Translations under genes and position numbers: made by a program
Part shown: positions 9,005-17,127 of the stretch, one piece after another
Position numbering within the stretch: position 1 is the stretch's first letter
Layout of the letters: every line of letters begins with the position of its first letter
The notes under the pieces: model-generated
What the model was told of the DNA's origin: nothing
Databases searched by the model: none
What the model saw: the letters and a program-made list of their open reading frames with translations, nothing else
From: Limnobacter sp. SAORIC-580
GTDB lineage: Bacteria > Pseudomonadota > Gammaproteobacteria > Burkholderiales > Burkholderiaceae_B
Length of the DNA: 64,000 nt
Assembly (NCBI RefSeq): GCF_013004065.1
Contig: NZ_CP053084.1
Coordinates: 992,001-1,056,000, forward strand
Direction: 5' to 3'

Positions 9005-9992
9005 CTTCACCGCCTCCACCCAGCACTACTTCGCCGGCATCGGCCAGTTTTCTGGCTACTTTCAGTACATCCTTCTGCGCCGCTTCCACTTCGGACAGGC
9101 GAACCGGACCACGACTTTCCAGATCGTCGCGCAGGGCTTCTGCCGCGCGGCTTGACATGTTTTTGAACACCTTTTCGCGAATCGCTTCGTCCGCACCTTT
9201 CAGCGCGATGACCAGCAGATCGGTTTGTACATCGCGCAAAATGCTCTGCATGCCGCGGTCGTCGATGTCGAGCAGGTTGTCAAAGGTGAACATTTCATCC
9301 TGAATACGCTGGCTGAGTTCGTTGTCGTATTCGCGAATGGTGTCCAGCACGTTTTTCTCTGAAGTGGTACCCACGAAGTTCAAGATTTCAGCAGCAGCAC
9401 GCACTCCACCCAGGGTGGTTTTCTTCAGTTTGTCGCCACCGGCCAGCACTTTGGACAGCACATCATTCAATTCAAGCAAGGCATTCGGTTGAATGCCATC
9501 AATCGTGGCTATTCGCAGCACCACGTCGCTGCGAAGGCGCTCTACAAAAAGGTTTAGAATTGCTGCGGCAAAGTCGCGTTCCAGGTGAACCAGAATGGTG
9601 GCAATAATTTGCGGGTGTTCATTTTTAATCAATTCAGCCACAGTACCCGGGTCCATCCACTTCAGGCCTTCAATGCCAGAGGTGTCGCTGCCCTGCAAAA
9701 TACGGTCCAGCAGAAAACCAGCCTTGTCTTCACCCAGTGCACGTGTCAGCACACTTCGAATGTAGGCATCTGAATCAAGGCCCAAAGCACTTTGGCTTTG
9801 CGCAATTTGAACCACTTCGCCTGCAATTTCTTCGATGCGGTCGATGGGCACGTCTTTGGTTTTCGACATTTGTTGACCCAGCTTTTGGACTTCTTTGGGG
9901 CCTAGGTATTTGAATACTTCTGCGGCCTCTTCTTCGCCCAAGCTAAGCATCAGGATTGCGCCTTTTTGAATGCCAAGTTCGCTTTCTGCCAT
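8991..9992 (-). CDS. fliG: flagellar motor switch protein FliG
   Basis: The rotor protein that contacts the MotA stator. The 333 residues include the N-terminal FliF-binding domain, the middle domain (LIKNEHPQIIATILVHLER, EHPQ motif at about 128) and the C-terminal torque domain (TFDNLLDIDDRGMQSILRDV) with its alternating charges. The ribosome site GAGGAAT is clear. It follows fliF by 36 bases. Confidence 0.97.
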   Translation of the reverse strand: MAESELGIQKGAILMLSLGEEEAAEVFKYLGPKEVQKLGQQMSKTKDVPIDRIEEIAGEVVQIAQSQSALGLDSDAYIRSVLTRALGEDKAGFLLDRILQGSDTSGIEGLKWMDPGTVAELIKNEHPQIIATILVHLERDFAAAILNLFVERLRSDVVLRIATIDGIQPNALLELNDVLSKVLAGGDKLKKTTLGGVRAAAEILNFVGTTSEKNVLDTIREYDNELSQRIQDEMFTFDNLLDIDDRGMQSILRDVQTDLLVIALKGADEAIREKVFKNMSSRAAEALRDDLESRGPVRLSEVEAAQKDVLKVARKLADAGEVVLGGGGEDAFV

Positions 9993-10028
9993 GGTGTTGA
10001 TTCCTCGTGGTGCTTTGTCAGGCAGGCC

Positions 10029-11756
10029 TTAGCCGTTCTGTGTTTCGCCGTTGACCCAGTTTTTTACGATGCTCGCCACAATCTGTGGGTGTTCTTTGGC
10101 CAATTGGCGCAGTTTTTCCATTTTTTCCTGGCGATTCATGCCGGGCAGGGTGCCTTCGCGTTGAAGTTGCTCAAGCAACTCTGCGTCGTTGTCGCCACCC
10201 ACCTGGTTGGCCAGAAGTGGCATGCGTTGCCCGGGCAGCAGTTCAGGTCCTTCGTCGAACAAATCGACTTCGGCTGGTTTCATCATGGGGCGCAGTACAC
10301 CAAACACCAGAATGGCGGCGATCAGTGCAACGCCAATTGGCATACCCAGTGATTTCGCCAGGTCCATGGTTTCCTGCTGGGCCCACATGGGGATGGTTTC
10401 TTCTTCCACTTTGGTGAAGGCCTGGTTCACCACATTCACGGCGTCACCGCGTTGTTCGTCAAAACCAATCGCTTGCTTCACCAGGCTGTCCAGTTGGGTG
10501 ATTTCCTCGGGTGTCAGGGGCACCTGACGTGTTTCACCTTTCGGATCGGTGATTGTTTTGTAATTCACCACCACAGCGGCGGACAAGCGTTCAATTTTGC
10601 CCACTTGTGATTTGGTGTACTGCACCGATTTGTCCACTTCATAATTGACGGTGGAGTCTTTGCGGGTGCTGCTGTTGGTTTGTGTCGGTGTATTGTTGCC
10701 ACCGTTTGCGCCGTTGGCCAAGGCCTGTTGCGGGTTTTGGCCAATGTTGGCCGCTGCCTCTCCCGGTGGAGTGTTGGCCATGACACCTGGTACGCCTTGC
10801 GGGTTGGCATTGCTGCTGCCGTCGTTGGACTCGCTGATTTGTTGGCTTCGAATGGTGGCTTGTGTTGCATCACCATTGGGTTTGTAAATTTCATCGGTGC
10901 GCTCAGACGTGGAGTAATCCATGTTGGCGGTTACGGTGGCACGGACGTTTTCGCTGCCGAACACGGGGCTGAGAATATCAACAATGCGGCTGGTCAGGCT
11001 TTGTTCAATCTGGTTGGTGTAGGCCAGCTGCGTGGGGTTCAGGCCGCTTTCCAGTTGTGTCTTGCCTGTGAGCAGGCGACCAGATTGGTCAACAATGCTG
11101 ACGTCTTCCGGGTTCATGCCGGGCAGGCTGGAGGCCACCAAATGCACGATGCCGTTGATTTGAGGCTCAGACAGTGTGCGGCTACCAAACAGGTTCAGCA
11201 CAATGGATGCGCTGGGCGTTTGCTTTTCACGGATAAAAATGGATGGCTTGGGAATGGCCAAATGCACACGGGCGCTTTGCACCGCTGAAATGGATTGAAT
11301 GGAGCGAACCAGCTCACCTTCCAGTGCACGCTGATAATTCACTTGTTCCTGAAATTGGGTAATGCCCAGCTTCTGGTTGTCCATGGCTTCAAAGCCGCTC
11401 ACACTGCCTTTTGGTAGGCCTTGGCTGGCAAGGGCCAGCCGTGTGTCGTACACCTTCTCCGAGGGCACTAGAATCGCGGTGCCAGCGGTATTGAATTCAT
11501 AAGGCACTTTCATCTGGGTCAGTGCTTCAACAATGGCTCCACCGTCCTGGTCGTTCAGGCCGCTGAACAGCACGCGGTAACTGGTCTGGTTGGCCCACAT
11601 CAGCAGAGAGGCGACCACCGCGATCAGCAATGGCACGCCGATCAGGATACCCATTTTGTTTTTCTGGGGCAGTTTTGCGAAACGTTGCTGCATATTGGTG
11701 ATCGGGTTGTTGCCAACCGGGCCGATCACTTCGGGGCTGCTAAGAACTTCTGCCAT
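10029..11756 (-). CDS. fliF: flagellar MS-ring protein FliF
   Basis: Forms the MS ring in the inner membrane. The 575 residues show two membrane segments (about 34-54 and 457-477), the periplasmic ring-building domains between them, and a C-terminal cytoplasmic FliG-binding tail. First gene of the minus-strand operon. A match to a FliA promoter lies about 85 bases upstream (11842-11868), divergent from fliE. The ribosome site is weak. Confidence 0.97.
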   Translation of the reverse strand: MAEVLSSPEVIGPVGNNPITNMQQRFAKLPQKNKMGILIGVPLLIAVVASLLMWANQTSYRVLFSGLNDQDGGAIVEALTQMKVPYEFNTAGTAILVPSEKVYDTRLALASQGLPKGSVSGFEAMDNQKLGITQFQEQVNYQRALEGELVRSIQSISAVQSARVHLAIPKPSIFIREKQTPSASIVLNLFGSRTLSEPQINGIVHLVASSLPGMNPEDVSIVDQSGRLLTGKTQLESGLNPTQLAYTNQIEQSLTSRIVDILSPVFGSENVRATVTANMDYSTSERTDEIYKPNGDATQATIRSQQISESNDGSSNANPQGVPGVMANTPPGEAAANIGQNPQQALANGANGGNNTPTQTNSSTRKDSTVNYEVDKSVQYTKSQVGKIERLSAAVVVNYKTITDPKGETRQVPLTPEEITQLDSLVKQAIGFDEQRGDAVNVVNQAFTKVEEETIPMWAQQETMDLAKSLGMPIGVALIAAILVFGVLRPMMKPAEVDLFDEGPELLPGQRMPLLANQVGGDNDAELLEQLQREGTLPGMNRQEKMEKLRQLAKEHPQIVASIVKNWVNGETQNG

Positions 11757-11841
11757 GGAATACCTGCATGTGGGTTGAATATTGTTCTACCCATGCATTG
11801 TGCGTGCTGGGGTGCGCAAGCAATTCAATAAAAAGGGGGCC

Positions 11842-11868
11842 TTAACGGCACCTATTTCAAAAACTTGA
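11842..11868 (-). promoter_or_regulatory. putative sigma-28 (FliA) promoter of fliF
   Basis: On the minus strand this reads TCAAGTTT-N11-GCCGTTAA, matching TAAAGTTT-N11-GCCGATAA at 7 of 8 positions in each box with exact spacing. The transcript would start about 80 bases before fliF. fliF is usually a FlhDC (class II) target, so this would add late feedback expression. Confidence 0.6.
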
Positions 11869-11873
11869 GGGTG

Positions 11874-11905
11874 GTGTTTAAAAAATAAGGGGGGTTTTAC
11901 CCCTT
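11874..11905 (-). terminator. terminator-like hairpin upstream of the fliF promoter
   Basis: AAGGGG (11887-11892) pairs with CCCCTT (11900-11905) around a 7-base loop. Read on the minus strand the hairpin is followed by ATTTTTT. It lies between the divergent fliF and fliE genes and might insulate fliF from antisense transcription through fliE. It could also be a leader structure on the plus strand. Confidence 0.4.
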
Positions 11906-11980
11906 GTTTGTGGCAATGGCTTGCCCCGCTTGCCTGTACAAAGAGAGGGTATAAACAAAAATTCCGCGTTGGAGTGTTTC

Positions 11981-12304
11981 ATGATCGACAAAATGGGGGC
12001 CGTGAGTGGCCTGTTAAGCAGTGCGGTAACGGATGCCATCAAAAGCCCGTCGCTGACCAGCAAGCCACAGGCACTTGACCAGGCCTCGTTTGCCGATGCG
12101 ATTGCCAAGGCTTTGGAAAGCGCGAGCCTGTCGGCTGACAAGGCTGCTGACCTGGGCAAGCGTTTGCAGATGGATGACCCCACTGCCTCGGTTGAGGAAA
12201 CCGTGATCGCCATGAATACTTCGTCGCTGCAATTTACAGCGGTGGTTCAGGCCCGAAACAAAATTCTTCAGGCCTACAACGACATCATGAACATGCCTGT
12301 GTAA
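11981..12304 (+). CDS. fliE: flagellar hook-basal body protein FliE
   Basis: Small protein of 107 residues that joins the MS ring to the rod and is an early export substrate. The C-terminal half carries the family signature (VIAMNTSSLQFTAVVQARNK). I chose the ATG at 11981 because GGAG lies 6 bases upstream and the residues before it are unlike FliE; a longer frame exists from 11921. It diverges from fliF, the usual arrangement. A TATAAA at 11950 may be part of its promoter, without a clear -35 box. Confidence 0.94.
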   Translation: MIDKMGAVSGLLSSAVTDAIKSPSLTSKPQALDQASFADAIAKALESASLSADKAADLGKRLQMDDPTASVEETVIAMNTSSLQFTAVVQARNKILQAYNDIMNMPV

Positions 12305-12386
12305 TGTTTTGAAGTCGTTCTGAATTCCAGACAGGCTGTGGCACAATCCAGTTCATTGACCCCATTGAAGAACTGGAGCCCAGCCC

Positions 12387-13925
12387 ATGATTGCACCTTT
12401 CCCGATTGCCCGAGACAACCGAGCCGAAACCGCAACCGACCTCTTTATGTTGCCTCAGTTGGCGAACCGGCATGGTTTGATCACAGGCGCAACCGGCACG
12501 GGTAAGACTGTCACTTTGCAGGTATTGGCTGAAGCTTTTTCACGAATGGGCACGCCCGTGTTCATGGCCGATGTGAAAGGCGACTTGACCGGTATTTCCC
12601 AGCCCGGGAAAACTTCTCCGAAATTTGAAGAGCGTCTGAAAATGACTGGCATTCCTGTGCCGGAATTTGCAGGCAGCCCGGTGACTTTGTGGGATGTGTT
12701 TGGTGAACAAGGCCACCCGGTGCGTGCCACCATCTCCGATATGGGCCCTTTGTTGTTGGGCCGTTTGCTGGGTTTGAACGACACGCAAGAAGGCGTGTTG
12801 AACCTGGTGTTTAAAATTGCGGACGACAACGGCATGCTGTTGCTGGATTTGAAAGACCTGCGCGCCATGTTGCAGTACGTGGGTGAAAACGCCAAGCAGT
12901 TCACCACCGAGTACGGCAATATTTCTTCGGCTTCGGTGGGCGCCATTCAGCGTGGCCTGCTGGCTCTGGAGGGGCAGGGGGCTGACAAGTTTTTCGGTGA
13001 GCCCATGTTGAACATGGATGACCTGATGCAAACTGACTCAAACGGCAAGGGCATCATCAACATTCTGGCGGCCAACCAGCTGATGAATTCGCCAAAGTTG
13101 TATGCCACCTTCCTGTTGTGGTTGTTGTCTGAACTGTTTGAGAATCTTCCCGAAGTAGGCGATGTCGAGAAACCCAAAATGGTGTTTTTCTTTGATGAGG
13201 CGCACTTGCTGTTTACTGATGCACCCAAACCCCTGATTGAAAAAGTCGAGCTGGTGGTTCGCCTGATTCGTTCCAAAGGTGTGGGTGTTTATTTCGTAAC
13301 CCAGAATCCGCTGGATGTTCCTGATTCGGTGTTGGGGCAGCTCGGTAATCGCGTTCAGCATGCCTTGCGGGCCTTCACCCCGCGCGACCAGAAAGCGGTG
13401 AAAGTGGCGGCTGAAACCATGCGCCCAAATGCTGGTTTGGACATTGAAGCTGCCATTACTGAGTTGGGTGTGGGTGAAGCCTTGGTCAGTTTTCTTGATC
13501 CCAAAGGCACGCCAAGCCCCACATGTCGCGCCTGGGTGTATCCACCTGCCAGCAAGTTTGGCCCGGCCAGTCCCGAGCAATGCAAGGAATTGATTGCGAA
13601 TTCATTGGTTGCGGGTGTGTACGAAAAAACCGTAGACCGTGAATCGGCATTCGAAATGTTGAAGGCGCGCACCGAGCAGGCGATGGCTGCGCAGGATGCT
13701 GCAGAAACACCTGCTGCAAAAGGCACTCAAACCGCTGAGGAAAAAAGCACTTTGAGTGGCTTGGGCGATATGTTGTTTGGCACCAGCGGAGCAGGTGGGC
13801 GCAAACGCCAAAGTGTTGCAGAAACCATGGCAAAAAGCGCGGCACGCAGCATCGGCTCACAAGTGGGTCGCGAGTTAATGCGCGGCATTCTCGGTTCTTT
13901 GCTGGGTGGCAGCAAGCGCCGCTGA
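12387..13925 (+). CDS. yjgR: HerA/YjgR-family ATPase (DUF853)
   Basis: A 512-residue P-loop ATPase of the HerA/FtsK-like YjgR (DUF853) family. The Walker A motif is GATGTGKT at 34-41 and the Walker B region is MVFFFDEAH near 265. The C terminus is Ala/Gly/Ser- and Arg-rich, typical of the family. Its biological role is not established, and no flagellar role is known; it may be a bystander inserted between fliE and the filament genes. The ribosome site GGAG precedes the ATG. It ends 13 bases from the convergent PilZ gene. Confidence 0.9.
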   Translation: MIAPFPIARDNRAETATDLFMLPQLANRHGLITGATGTGKTVTLQVLAEAFSRMGTPVFMADVKGDLTGISQPGKTSPKFEERLKMTGIPVPEFAGSPVTLWDVFGEQGHPVRATISDMGPLLLGRLLGLNDTQEGVLNLVFKIADDNGMLLLDLKDLRAMLQYVGENAKQFTTEYGNISSASVGAIQRGLLALEGQGADKFFGEPMLNMDDLMQTDSNGKGIINILAANQLMNSPKLYATFLLWLLSELFENLPEVGDVEKPKMVFFFDEAHLLFTDAPKPLIEKVELVVRLIRSKGVGVYFVTQNPLDVPDSVLGQLGNRVQHALRAFTPRDQKAVKVAAETMRPNAGLDIEAAITELGVGEALVSFLDPKGTPSPTCRAWVYPPASKFGPASPEQCKELIANSLVAGVYEKTVDRESAFEMLKARTEQAMAAQDAAETPAAKGTQTAEEKSTLSGLGDMLFGTSGAGGRKRQSVAETMAKSAARSIGSQVGRELMRGILGSLLGGSKRR

Positions 13926-13938
13926 AATTGTGCTTGCC

Positions 13939-14694
13939 TTAGTCTATTGAGTGCAGATTGGCGCGTTGTCTGCGTTCTGTGGCCAGCAAAAAGCGCTGCA
14001 GGCGGCGTTCAGAACCCCGCTCCAGGGTTTTCATCTCGCACCCAAGTTGAACCATTTCAGGGTGATCTGCCATGGGTTTGATATTTCGCACCACCAATTC
14101 GACCAACATGCTGCCTTCGCCGTCGGGCAAGGTCAGGCGAACGTCCGGAATGATTTCTCCAGCCTGATGAAGGCTGGGTGATGTTTGCAACGACAAACCG
14201 CAACCCGCAAGGCTGATGTCGATCAGGCTGATCGGGCTACTCACTGAGGGAATTTCAAGTTTGACCTGCGAGTTCAATTCCTCATCGGCCATAACCCGGA
14301 AGTAATTTCGCCGTTGCAGGCGAACAATGGTTTTGGGTATGGCAATGCGCAAGGCATCGGCCCCTTGGTATTGGCTTTGCAAAATACCCACACCCGCAAA
14401 CTGCACTTTGACGCCATCGGGAAAGCTCACCATTACATAGGATGTTGAGGCATTGCAATTGCTGCTCAACGCTTTTTCATAGGGCGTGCCCAGCCACATC
14501 AAGCCACTGCTCCAATCGATGCTCAGTATTTCGGTGACAAATTGGGTGTGATCAGATTGCAGATAAACGTAAAGTTCGTGCTCGTCCTCATCGATGGTGG
14601 TGAGTAGTTTGCGCAGGGTGGGCACTGCACTCAAACTGAATTCCTCAAGCAGCTTTTGATCGCGTTCAGGCGCAATACTTGTGTTGTGACTCAT
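13939..14694 (-). CDS. ycgR: YcgR-type c-di-GMP-binding flagellar brake protein
   Basis: A 251-residue protein with an N-terminal YcgR-like domain and a C-terminal PilZ domain (about 125-240). The c-di-GMP-binding motifs are visible: RRNYFR (the RxxxR motif, about residue 128) and DISLAGCG (the D/NxSxxG motif). In enteric bacteria YcgR binds c-di-GMP and slows the motor at the FliG/MotA interface. It overlaps the FlhB-like gene by 4 bases, so it belongs to the filament-cap operon. The EAL protein at 60013 could supply the opposing activity. Confidence 0.9.
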   Translation of the reverse strand: MSHNTSIAPERDQKLLEEFSLSAVPTLRKLLTTIDEDEHELYVYLQSDHTQFVTEILSIDWSSGLMWLGTPYEKALSSNCNASTSYVMVSFPDGVKVQFAGVGILQSQYQGADALRIAIPKTIVRLQRRNYFRVMADEELNSQVKLEIPSVSSPISLIDISLAGCGLSLQTSPSLHQAGEIIPDVRLTLPDGEGSMLVELVVRNIKPMADHPEMVQLGCEMKTLERGSERRLQRFLLATERRQRANLHSID

Positions 14695-15011
14695 GACTTC
14701 CCCTCTGTACTGAATTCTTTGTTTTCTATTTGATACACCCAGGCCAGCAATTCCGCAATCGCCTGATACAGGCCAGGTGGAATTTGTTGGTCCAGGTCGA
14801 CATTCATCAGCAACGAGACCAGCTCGCGGCTTTCATGAACAAACACCCCAGACTCCTTGGCTTTCTGGATGATTTGTTCGGCAATCAAGCCTTGACCTTT
14901 GGCCACTACCTTTGGCGCGCCAGAGTGTTCAAGGTAAGCCAGAGCTACGGCTTGTTGGGGGCTTAGTTTATTCGCCAATTTCAAACCCCGTGGGCACCAT
15001 GAACTGGCCAT
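14691..15011 (-). CDS. free-standing FlhB C-terminal-domain protein
   Basis: A 106-residue cytoplasmic protein that aligns with the part of FlhB after its autocleavage site: AVALAYLEHSGAPKVVAKGQG matches the FlhB segment SVALKYDKDGKGAPRVVAKG. It has no membrane spans and no NPTH cleavage motif. Such FlhB paralogues are known in other flagellated bacteria, where one can partly stand in for the cleaved FlhB domain. It overlaps the second fliK-like gene by 44 bases and ycgR by 4. A role in export specificity is likely but unproven. Confidence 0.85.
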   Translation of the reverse strand: MASSWCPRGLKLANKLSPQQAVALAYLEHSGAPKVVAKGQGLIAEQIIQKAKESGVFVHESRELVSLLMNVDLDQQIPPGLYQAIAELLAWVYQIENKEFSTEGKS

Positions 15012-16233
15012 GAACCAGCTTCAATCCCTTGTCATCCATGGCTTGCCGAAAGCTTTGCCAATGCGGGTCGATGGCTTGTTTGCTGCGCGCCGGTCCGGTA
15101 ATTTGTACATCACATTGTGAACCTACCATGCGCACTCGAACATTCAGTTCACCCAAATGAGCCATGTCCAGTTTCAGGCGTGCAACCCAGGGGCGTGCGG
15201 CTTCTTCATTGTTTTGCTTGTCCTGTTCGGAGGGTTCTTCCTGATCGGGTTCGATGTCGATTTGCACCGGGTGGCCCAACAGGCCACTGAGCGCCAATGA
15301 AATGCGGTTGTTGTCCAGCGCAGCCAGTTGAGCGGTCACCAGTTTCACCGATTGTTCAACTGCAGCGGGGTTCAAACCTTTCTCGGAAATCACCTGCTCT
15401 TGCCCGAAACGGGCTTGGGGCTCTTTCGCAATTTGATCGGTGCTGCGTTGCCCATTGGCCCATTGCTGCAAGTGCGATTCATAGAACAAACCGCTGTTTT
15501 CCACGGCTGCACTAACCTGTTTGGCCAACACGCCAGCAAGGCTGTTGTTCAGGTTGCTCAATGTGTTCACATTCTGGGTTTGCTGTGCCTGGCTTTGAGG
15601 TGTGGTTTGCGCCACGGCGCGGGTATTGGGCGTTGTATTGTCGGGGTCAGTCAGCAAGACGCCGGGCAGGTTGGTTTGTGTTTGAAACTGGGTGCTCAAT
15701 TGCTTCAGGCTGGTCATCACCGAAGTGGAAACTTGCGTGGGTGCCCCTTGCCCCAAGCGCTCAAGAAGTCCAATCAGCCGTGCGGTGCCCGAAAGCCGGT
15801 CCACGAAACTGGGAGAATCCTGTGCCTCGCCATCGTCGACACTGACTGGAAGCGTGGTGAGCAGGTTGCGGGCATCGGCTATCTTTTTACCGCCGCTGGC
15901 ACCACCTGCGGACAAATCATCGCCTTTGCCGGACAGTGCAAAGGCGACTGTGACCATTTCGCCCGCCGTGAGCTGTCGCCCAGGGGGCAATTTAACCTGA
16001 ATATTCTGGCCCGCAAACTCAAGTTCAGCTTCATTGCCAGGCCCGCCTTTCACCACACGCACCAAAGCGGTTTGCCCGGCAAGCTGTTGGGCCTGTGGCA
16101 GCGGGAGTTGGCGGGTCAGTATGGCAACAACGGGCGCAATTTCGCCTTTGCCCGAGGAAACGCGATCGCCCGGATTGGATTGAAGTACGGAGTTGACGTT
16201 GGGTGGAGCTGATTTAACCGGGGTTAATGCCAT
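14968..16233 (-). CDS. second FliK-like hook-length control protein
   Basis: A 421-residue protein with a Gln/Thr-rich middle and a C-terminal domain (about 325-415, MAHLGELNVRVRMVGSQCDVQITGP) of the FliK C-terminal type. It differs from the canonical fliK at 4905 in sequence and in operon. The overlap with the FlhB-like gene is long (44 bases), which suggests the two are made together, echoing the FliK-FlhB switch pair. It may tune hook length or act on another export step. I cannot tell which. Confidence 0.78.
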   Translation of the reverse strand: MALTPVKSAPPNVNSVLQSNPGDRVSSGKGEIAPVVAILTRQLPLPQAQQLAGQTALVRVVKGGPGNEAELEFAGQNIQVKLPPGRQLTAGEMVTVAFALSGKGDDLSAGGASGGKKIADARNLLTTLPVSVDDGEAQDSPSFVDRLSGTARLIGLLERLGQGAPTQVSTSVMTSLKQLSTQFQTQTNLPGVLLTDPDNTTPNTRAVAQTTPQSQAQQTQNVNTLSNLNNSLAGVLAKQVSAAVENSGLFYESHLQQWANGQRSTDQIAKEPQARFGQEQVISEKGLNPAAVEQSVKLVTAQLAALDNNRISLALSGLLGHPVQIDIEPDQEEPSEQDKQNNEEAARPWVARLKLDMAHLGELNVRVRMVGSQCDVQITGPARSKQAIDPHWQSFRQAMDDKGLKLVHGQFMVPTGFEIGE

Positions 16234-16263
16234 GTCTCACACCCGTTGCTTTAGCGCAATGGC

Positions 16264-16578
16264 TTAGTTGGATCCGTAAGAGTTGCTGAGTTTCTGCGAG
16301 TTGTTGGCTGCGCGAAGAAATTCTTCCAACTGCTTAAGGCGGGGTTCGGTGATGTCACGAATGGCAGCATCGTCGGCCAGAATCTTTTTCAAATAGCCGA
16401 TATGCTGACTGCGTTCCTTTTCATTCAATTCGGTTTGTTGTGCTTCCTTGATGGCCTGGAGCTCGTGGATCAGCCTTGAGCACTGTTCTTCAGCAGCACA
16501 CAACTCATCCCAATTGCCAGCCTTGGCCGAATCAAGCATTACTTGGCTTTGATTCGCTATGGCGGCGTACAGCTTCAT
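16264..16578 (-). CDS. fliT: flagellar export chaperone FliT
   Basis: A small helical protein of about 104 residues, Glu/Gln/Leu-rich, matching the FliT pattern (LYAAIANQSQVMLDSAKAGNWDEL at the start, where W and the acidic/hydrophobic spacing are typical). FliT chaperones the cap protein FliD and in enterics also restrains FlhDC. I chose the ATG at 16578 because family members begin close to this point; upstream ATGs at 16611 and 16689 would add poorly conserved residues. It follows fliS closely. Confidence 0.8.
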   Translation of the reverse strand: MKLYAAIANQSQVMLDSAKAGNWDELCAAEEQCSRLIHELQAIKEAQQTELNEKERSQHIGYLKKILADDAAIRDITEPRLKQLEEFLRAANNSQKLSNSYGSN

Positions 16579-16636
16579 GATTGCACCGTTGTTGTCTGTC
16601 GCGAAGATCATGGTCGAGAGCGGTCCTAAGTCGTTG

Positions 16637-17029
16637 TTATGATTTGGTGGCGGTCTGGCCGATTTCCAGCCAGGCAGTACGCAGGTCATCCAGCAAATCG
16701 ATGCAGGTGTCCATGCGTTCCGGATTGTTTTGGGCGTTGGCCAAAATCAGTTCTTTGCCAATGTAGTCGTACAGGGAAAGCAGTTGCTGAGCCAGTGCAC
16801 CGCCAGCGTTCACGTCGAGTGAGGCGGTAAGGCCGTCTTTGATGATGCGCAGGGCCTTGTCCACCGATTTTGTTTTCATCTCGATGTTTTGCATTTCAAG
16901 GTAAATTTTGGCCTTGCGAATGGCCTCGATGGCCCCTTCGTAAAGCATCACAATGAGGCCGTGGGGTGAGGCACTGTTGATGCCTGTTTCCAGTCCTACT
17001 TGTGCGTATGCTTTTGCGCCGTACATCAT
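16637..17029 (-). CDS. fliS: flagellin export chaperone FliS
   Basis: Chaperone that keeps flagellin unfolded before export. The 130-residue protein shows the family N terminus (AYAQVGLETGINSASPHGLIVMLYEGA) and the helical bundle with LYDYIGKELILANAQN. It follows fliD after a 98-base gap that contains a strong stem-loop. Confidence 0.95.
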   Translation of the reverse strand: MMYGAKAYAQVGLETGINSASPHGLIVMLYEGAIEAIRKAKIYLEMQNIEMKTKSVDKALRIIKDGLTASLDVNAGGALAQQLLSLYDYIGKELILANAQNNPERMDTCIDLLDDLRTAWLEIGQTATKS

Positions 17030-17077
17030 GGTGCGTTCACTTGGTGATTTGTCTTAAACAAATAGTAGGGCTTGTTC

Positions 17078-17106
17078 CCCCTGTTTGATCTGACTAAAAA
17101 CAGGGG
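17078..17106. other. stem-loop between fliD and fliS
   Basis: CCCCTGTTT (17078-17086) is perfectly complementary to AAACAGGGG (17098-17106), with an 11-base loop. On the plus strand TTTT follows; on the minus strand, the coding strand here, no T-run follows. It is therefore more likely an mRNA-stabilising or attenuating hairpin between fliD and fliS than a simple terminator. Confidence 0.6.
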
Positions 17107-17127
17107 TTTTAGGGCACAGTTCTGCGC

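Noticed and set aside
14691..15011. FlhB-like gene as a broken fragment of a full flhB
   Set aside because: It begins near the natural cleavage point, is open and overlapped by neighbours on both sides, and such free domains are known; no membrane-domain remnant lies upstream.
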